Source: Furcasterigmium furcatum
Lineage: Eukaryota > Ascomycota > Sordariomycetes > Glomerellales > Plectosphaerellaceae
Length of the DNA: 64,000 nucleotides
NCBI GenBank assembly: GCA_001599815.1
Contig: BCIA01000006.1
Location: 932,961 to 996,960, forward strand
Direction: 5' to 3'
Shown here: in pieces, positions 62,280-64,000 of the stretch
Numbering within the stretch: position 1 is the first letter of the stretch
How the letters are laid out: each line of letters opens with the position of its first letter
The notes under the pieces: model-generated
What the model saw: the letters and a program-made list of their open reading frames with translations, nothing else
Told to the model about the DNA's origin: nothing
Databases searched by the model: none
Position numbers and translations under genes: made by a program

Positions 62280-62589
62280 ATGCGTTCCAACATCGTCCTG
62301 ATCGCCCTTGCGGCTGGCGTGGCTGCGCAGACTTCTGGCACTCCCGTCACTACCAGGTTGGTTCCACTGCACCACGGTAATAACCATTAAAACCACTAAT
62401 ACTACTATTCACAGCACCCCGCCCACTACTACTGCCAACCCTTGGCCCGGGGTTCCTGTCTGGCGCCAATGCGGTGGCATAAACTTCACGGGTGCCACGC
62501 GTTGCGCGCCGGGTTCGAACTGCACGTTCCTCACCCCGTGGTTCTGGCAGTGCCTCCCCGATGGACATCAGGTTACTACTGCGCATTGA
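62280..62589 (+). CDS. Small secreted protein consisting of a single CBM1 cellulose-binding module
   Basis: Two exons (62280-62356, 62415-62589; 58-nt intron) give 83 aa. Residues 1-16 form a signal peptide (MRSNIVLIALAAGVAA). A short Thr/Pro linker (TTSTPPTTTANP) leads to a fungal-type CBM1: VWRQCGGINFTGATRCAPGS, then NCTFLTPWFWQCLP, with the four CBM1 cysteines and the aromatic residues (Trp, Phe/Trp) that stack on cellulose. No catalytic domain is attached. It would be secreted and bind cellulose or chitin. The donor is GTTGGT, uncommon but required, because the unspliced frame stops at TAA 62389-62391, and the join restores the linker. It might be a remnant of a larger enzyme, a binding protein or an effector. 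Confidence 0.85.
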
Positions 62590-63582
62590 TGATGGAGCGG
62601 TCTGAAAACAACATATTCAGGAGGGTTTTAGGAGGCCATCTTGTACCTACTCTTGAACCGCAGATCGTCAACAGGAAAGCCAGACAAAACGAAGGCATGC
62701 CCTAGTTATGCCTTGGCGCACAAGTAACCTCTCTCGTTCGCTTGTTTGTGTCCAGGGCTCGAGAAAGGCTGTCGTTGAGTTCAAATCATCGATTACGAGC
62801 AGGGGAAGAGAGATGGTATGTGAGGCTCTACGAATATAGGGCCTCCTTCTATCGTACAGTAGTCATTCTTATCACGCACAGATACTCTCATCGCCCAGTC
62901 CTCGCCCTGACCGCCCTGCCTGTCATCCTGCATGCCTATAGCAGAAACTTAAAGCGGCGGGTGAGGGTCACCAATAGGGGCGCCAAATGGGTGACTGTAC
63001 GATGTAGTAGACGGACATGCCGCCAGCCACTGGTCCAGGCAAAGTCACTGTACAGACTCCGTCAGCTCTGATTCGGATCCAACCAACAATGGTGCAAAGT
63101 TCCTTTGGCCTGCCATGGGCCAGGGATCAAATCATTGATGATTATAGGCCCCAGGCCCTTTCCATCCTGCTTAGCAAGTACATGCCGTGCGACTGTTTTT
63201 GGAATCTTCATGCCTGAAGCCAAGAACGCGTATGTAACAGCGCGTATTTCGGCGACGGCTCAACCGTCCAGCCTTATCCTTATCTCCGGCAAAACAAGTC
63301 CAAGATAAAAACATAAGCTAACACGAGAGTCGCAGAATGCATCATCGGTCCAGCTGAATTGTTGTCGAGAAAAACTTCAGAGCTGCTCGAAGTCGATTCG
63401 CTAGTCGTTAGGATTACCTCTGGGTCATCCAGGGGCTCTCTCTAGTTTCTGGAATCAAGAGGAGGCCGTCTCTATTTTCTAAGGCTCGGTCTATTATCCG
63501 CTGGTCGACGTGGCCGTTTCGAGGGCGGCCGTCTTCGTCGGCTCGGTGAGCTCGAGGCAACCCAACTTCGCAACACCAGACA
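62590..63582. other. Intergenic region
   Basis: About 990 bp between the CBM1 stop and the AAA+ ATPase stop (convergent). Short open frames only; nothing recognised. Confidence 0.5.
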
Positions 63583-64000
63583 CTATCTCAGCATCTCATC
63601 GCGGGCCCACTGCTCATCGGTGTGCCCCCTCACAGCCTTGAGATACTTGTTGAATGCCGCCGACGTCCGGATAACCTGGCTCAGGTGCGACCAGTCCAGT
63701 CTCTCCTTGCGATGTTTGGCAAGCTGGCGGGCCGTGAGAAGCGCGTTGCGAATCTGCCGCCCGTTCATTTCCTCCGCGGCGAGCTCGTCCAGACGCCTCT
63801 CGAGCTCGGCCATGTTCGCGTCCTCCTGCGGCGACTCCTCGATCATCTTGAAGAAGTTGTTCCAGATGGCCTTGCGCGACTTTCTCGTCAGGTTGTCGTA
63901 GTGGATGGCCACCTGGATGCGGGATTTGAAGGCTTCGTCGAAGGTGCCGACGCGGTTCGAGGTAAGAATGAGAATGCCTTCGTAGTATTCCAGGATTCGG
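63583..64000 (-). CDS. AAA+ ATPase, C-terminal part
   Basis: The window edge cuts this gene; its last 138 codons or so are present, with TAG at 63585-63583 reading leftward. The first residues in the window, EYYEGILILTSNRVGTFDEAF and KSRIQVAIHY, are the sensor-1 strand (LTSN) and the arginine-finger-like region of the AAA+ fold, followed by the small helical lid (NGRQIRNALLTARQLA, with the sensor-2 region). This is the fungal group of large AAA proteins usually carrying an N-terminal DUF7025-like region, whose Walker A and B motifs would lie outside the window. The C-terminal tail is helical and charged. The biological role of this group is unknown. Confidence 0.85.
   Translation of the reverse strand, partial: RILEYYEGILILTSNRVGTFDEAFKSRIQVAIHYDNLTRKSRKAIWNNFFKMIEESPQEDANMAELERRLDELAAEEMNGRQIRNALLTARQLAKHRKERLDWSHLSQVIRTSAAFNKYLKAVRGHTDEQWARDEMLR

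Overview
The window looks like nuclear DNA of a filamentous ascomycete (Pezizomycotina, most likely Sordariomycetes). The evidence is GC-rich coding sequence with short introns (about 50-90 nt, GT...AG, CTAAC/CTGAC-like branch sites), Zn2Cys6 regulators, a CBM1 protein, a fungal sterol C-14 reductase, an AcrB homologue, a HET-C2-like glycolipid transfer protein, and a short CpG-free, TpA-rich block that resembles a RIP-mutated repeat. All exon joins were worked out by hand from reading-frame continuity and splice consensus. No search was run.

Layout. 0-13 kb: N-terminus of an allantoate-type MFS transporter (-), acrB (-), an unrecognised three-exon gene (-), an ETFRF1/LYRM5-type LYR protein with a 13-nt micro-exon (+), and a large methyltransferase (-). 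13-21.5 kb: a 3.8-kb divergent intergenic region, the CCR4 deadenylase (+), a SnoaL-like protein (-) and a pyrophosphatase-like protein (+). 23-37.6 kb: a Zn2Cys6 factor with a polyglutamine tail, a small secreted 10-cysteine protein, a duplicated F-box-like (2EXR-like) protein, a class 3 lipase, an F-box protein, sterol C-14 reductase (ERG24/erg-3), and a BTB protein converging on it with only 31 bp between. 39-49 kb: a small protein with an in-frame acidic tail just past its stop, a histidyl-tRNA synthetase copy that is internally deleted and frameshifted, the RIP-like block, a second (Upc2-type) Zn2Cys6 factor, a multi-pass membrane protein, a GLTP/HET-C2-like protein, and a 57-aa PMP3 proteolipid gene hidden by its intron. 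49.5-64 kb: a Gfo/Idh/MocA oxidoreductase, a lysophospholipid acyltransferase, a paralogue of the duplicated F-box-like protein, an unrecognised 792-aa four-exon protein, a FAD-linked oxidase with a perfect 16-bp palindrome in its promoter, a tiny secreted CBM1 protein, and the C-terminus of an AAA+ ATPase.

The genes do not form an obvious biosynthetic cluster. Several act on membranes or lipids (lipase, ERG24, Upc2-type factor, GLTP, PMP3, acyltransferase), but they sit on both strands with unrelated neighbours, so this is only a theme. The observations most worth checking are the acidic tail behind a stop codon, the broken HisRS copy, the dispersed and internally duplicated F-box-like paralogues, and the small secreted proteins. 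I found no tRNA, rRNA, CRISPR array or intact transposon.
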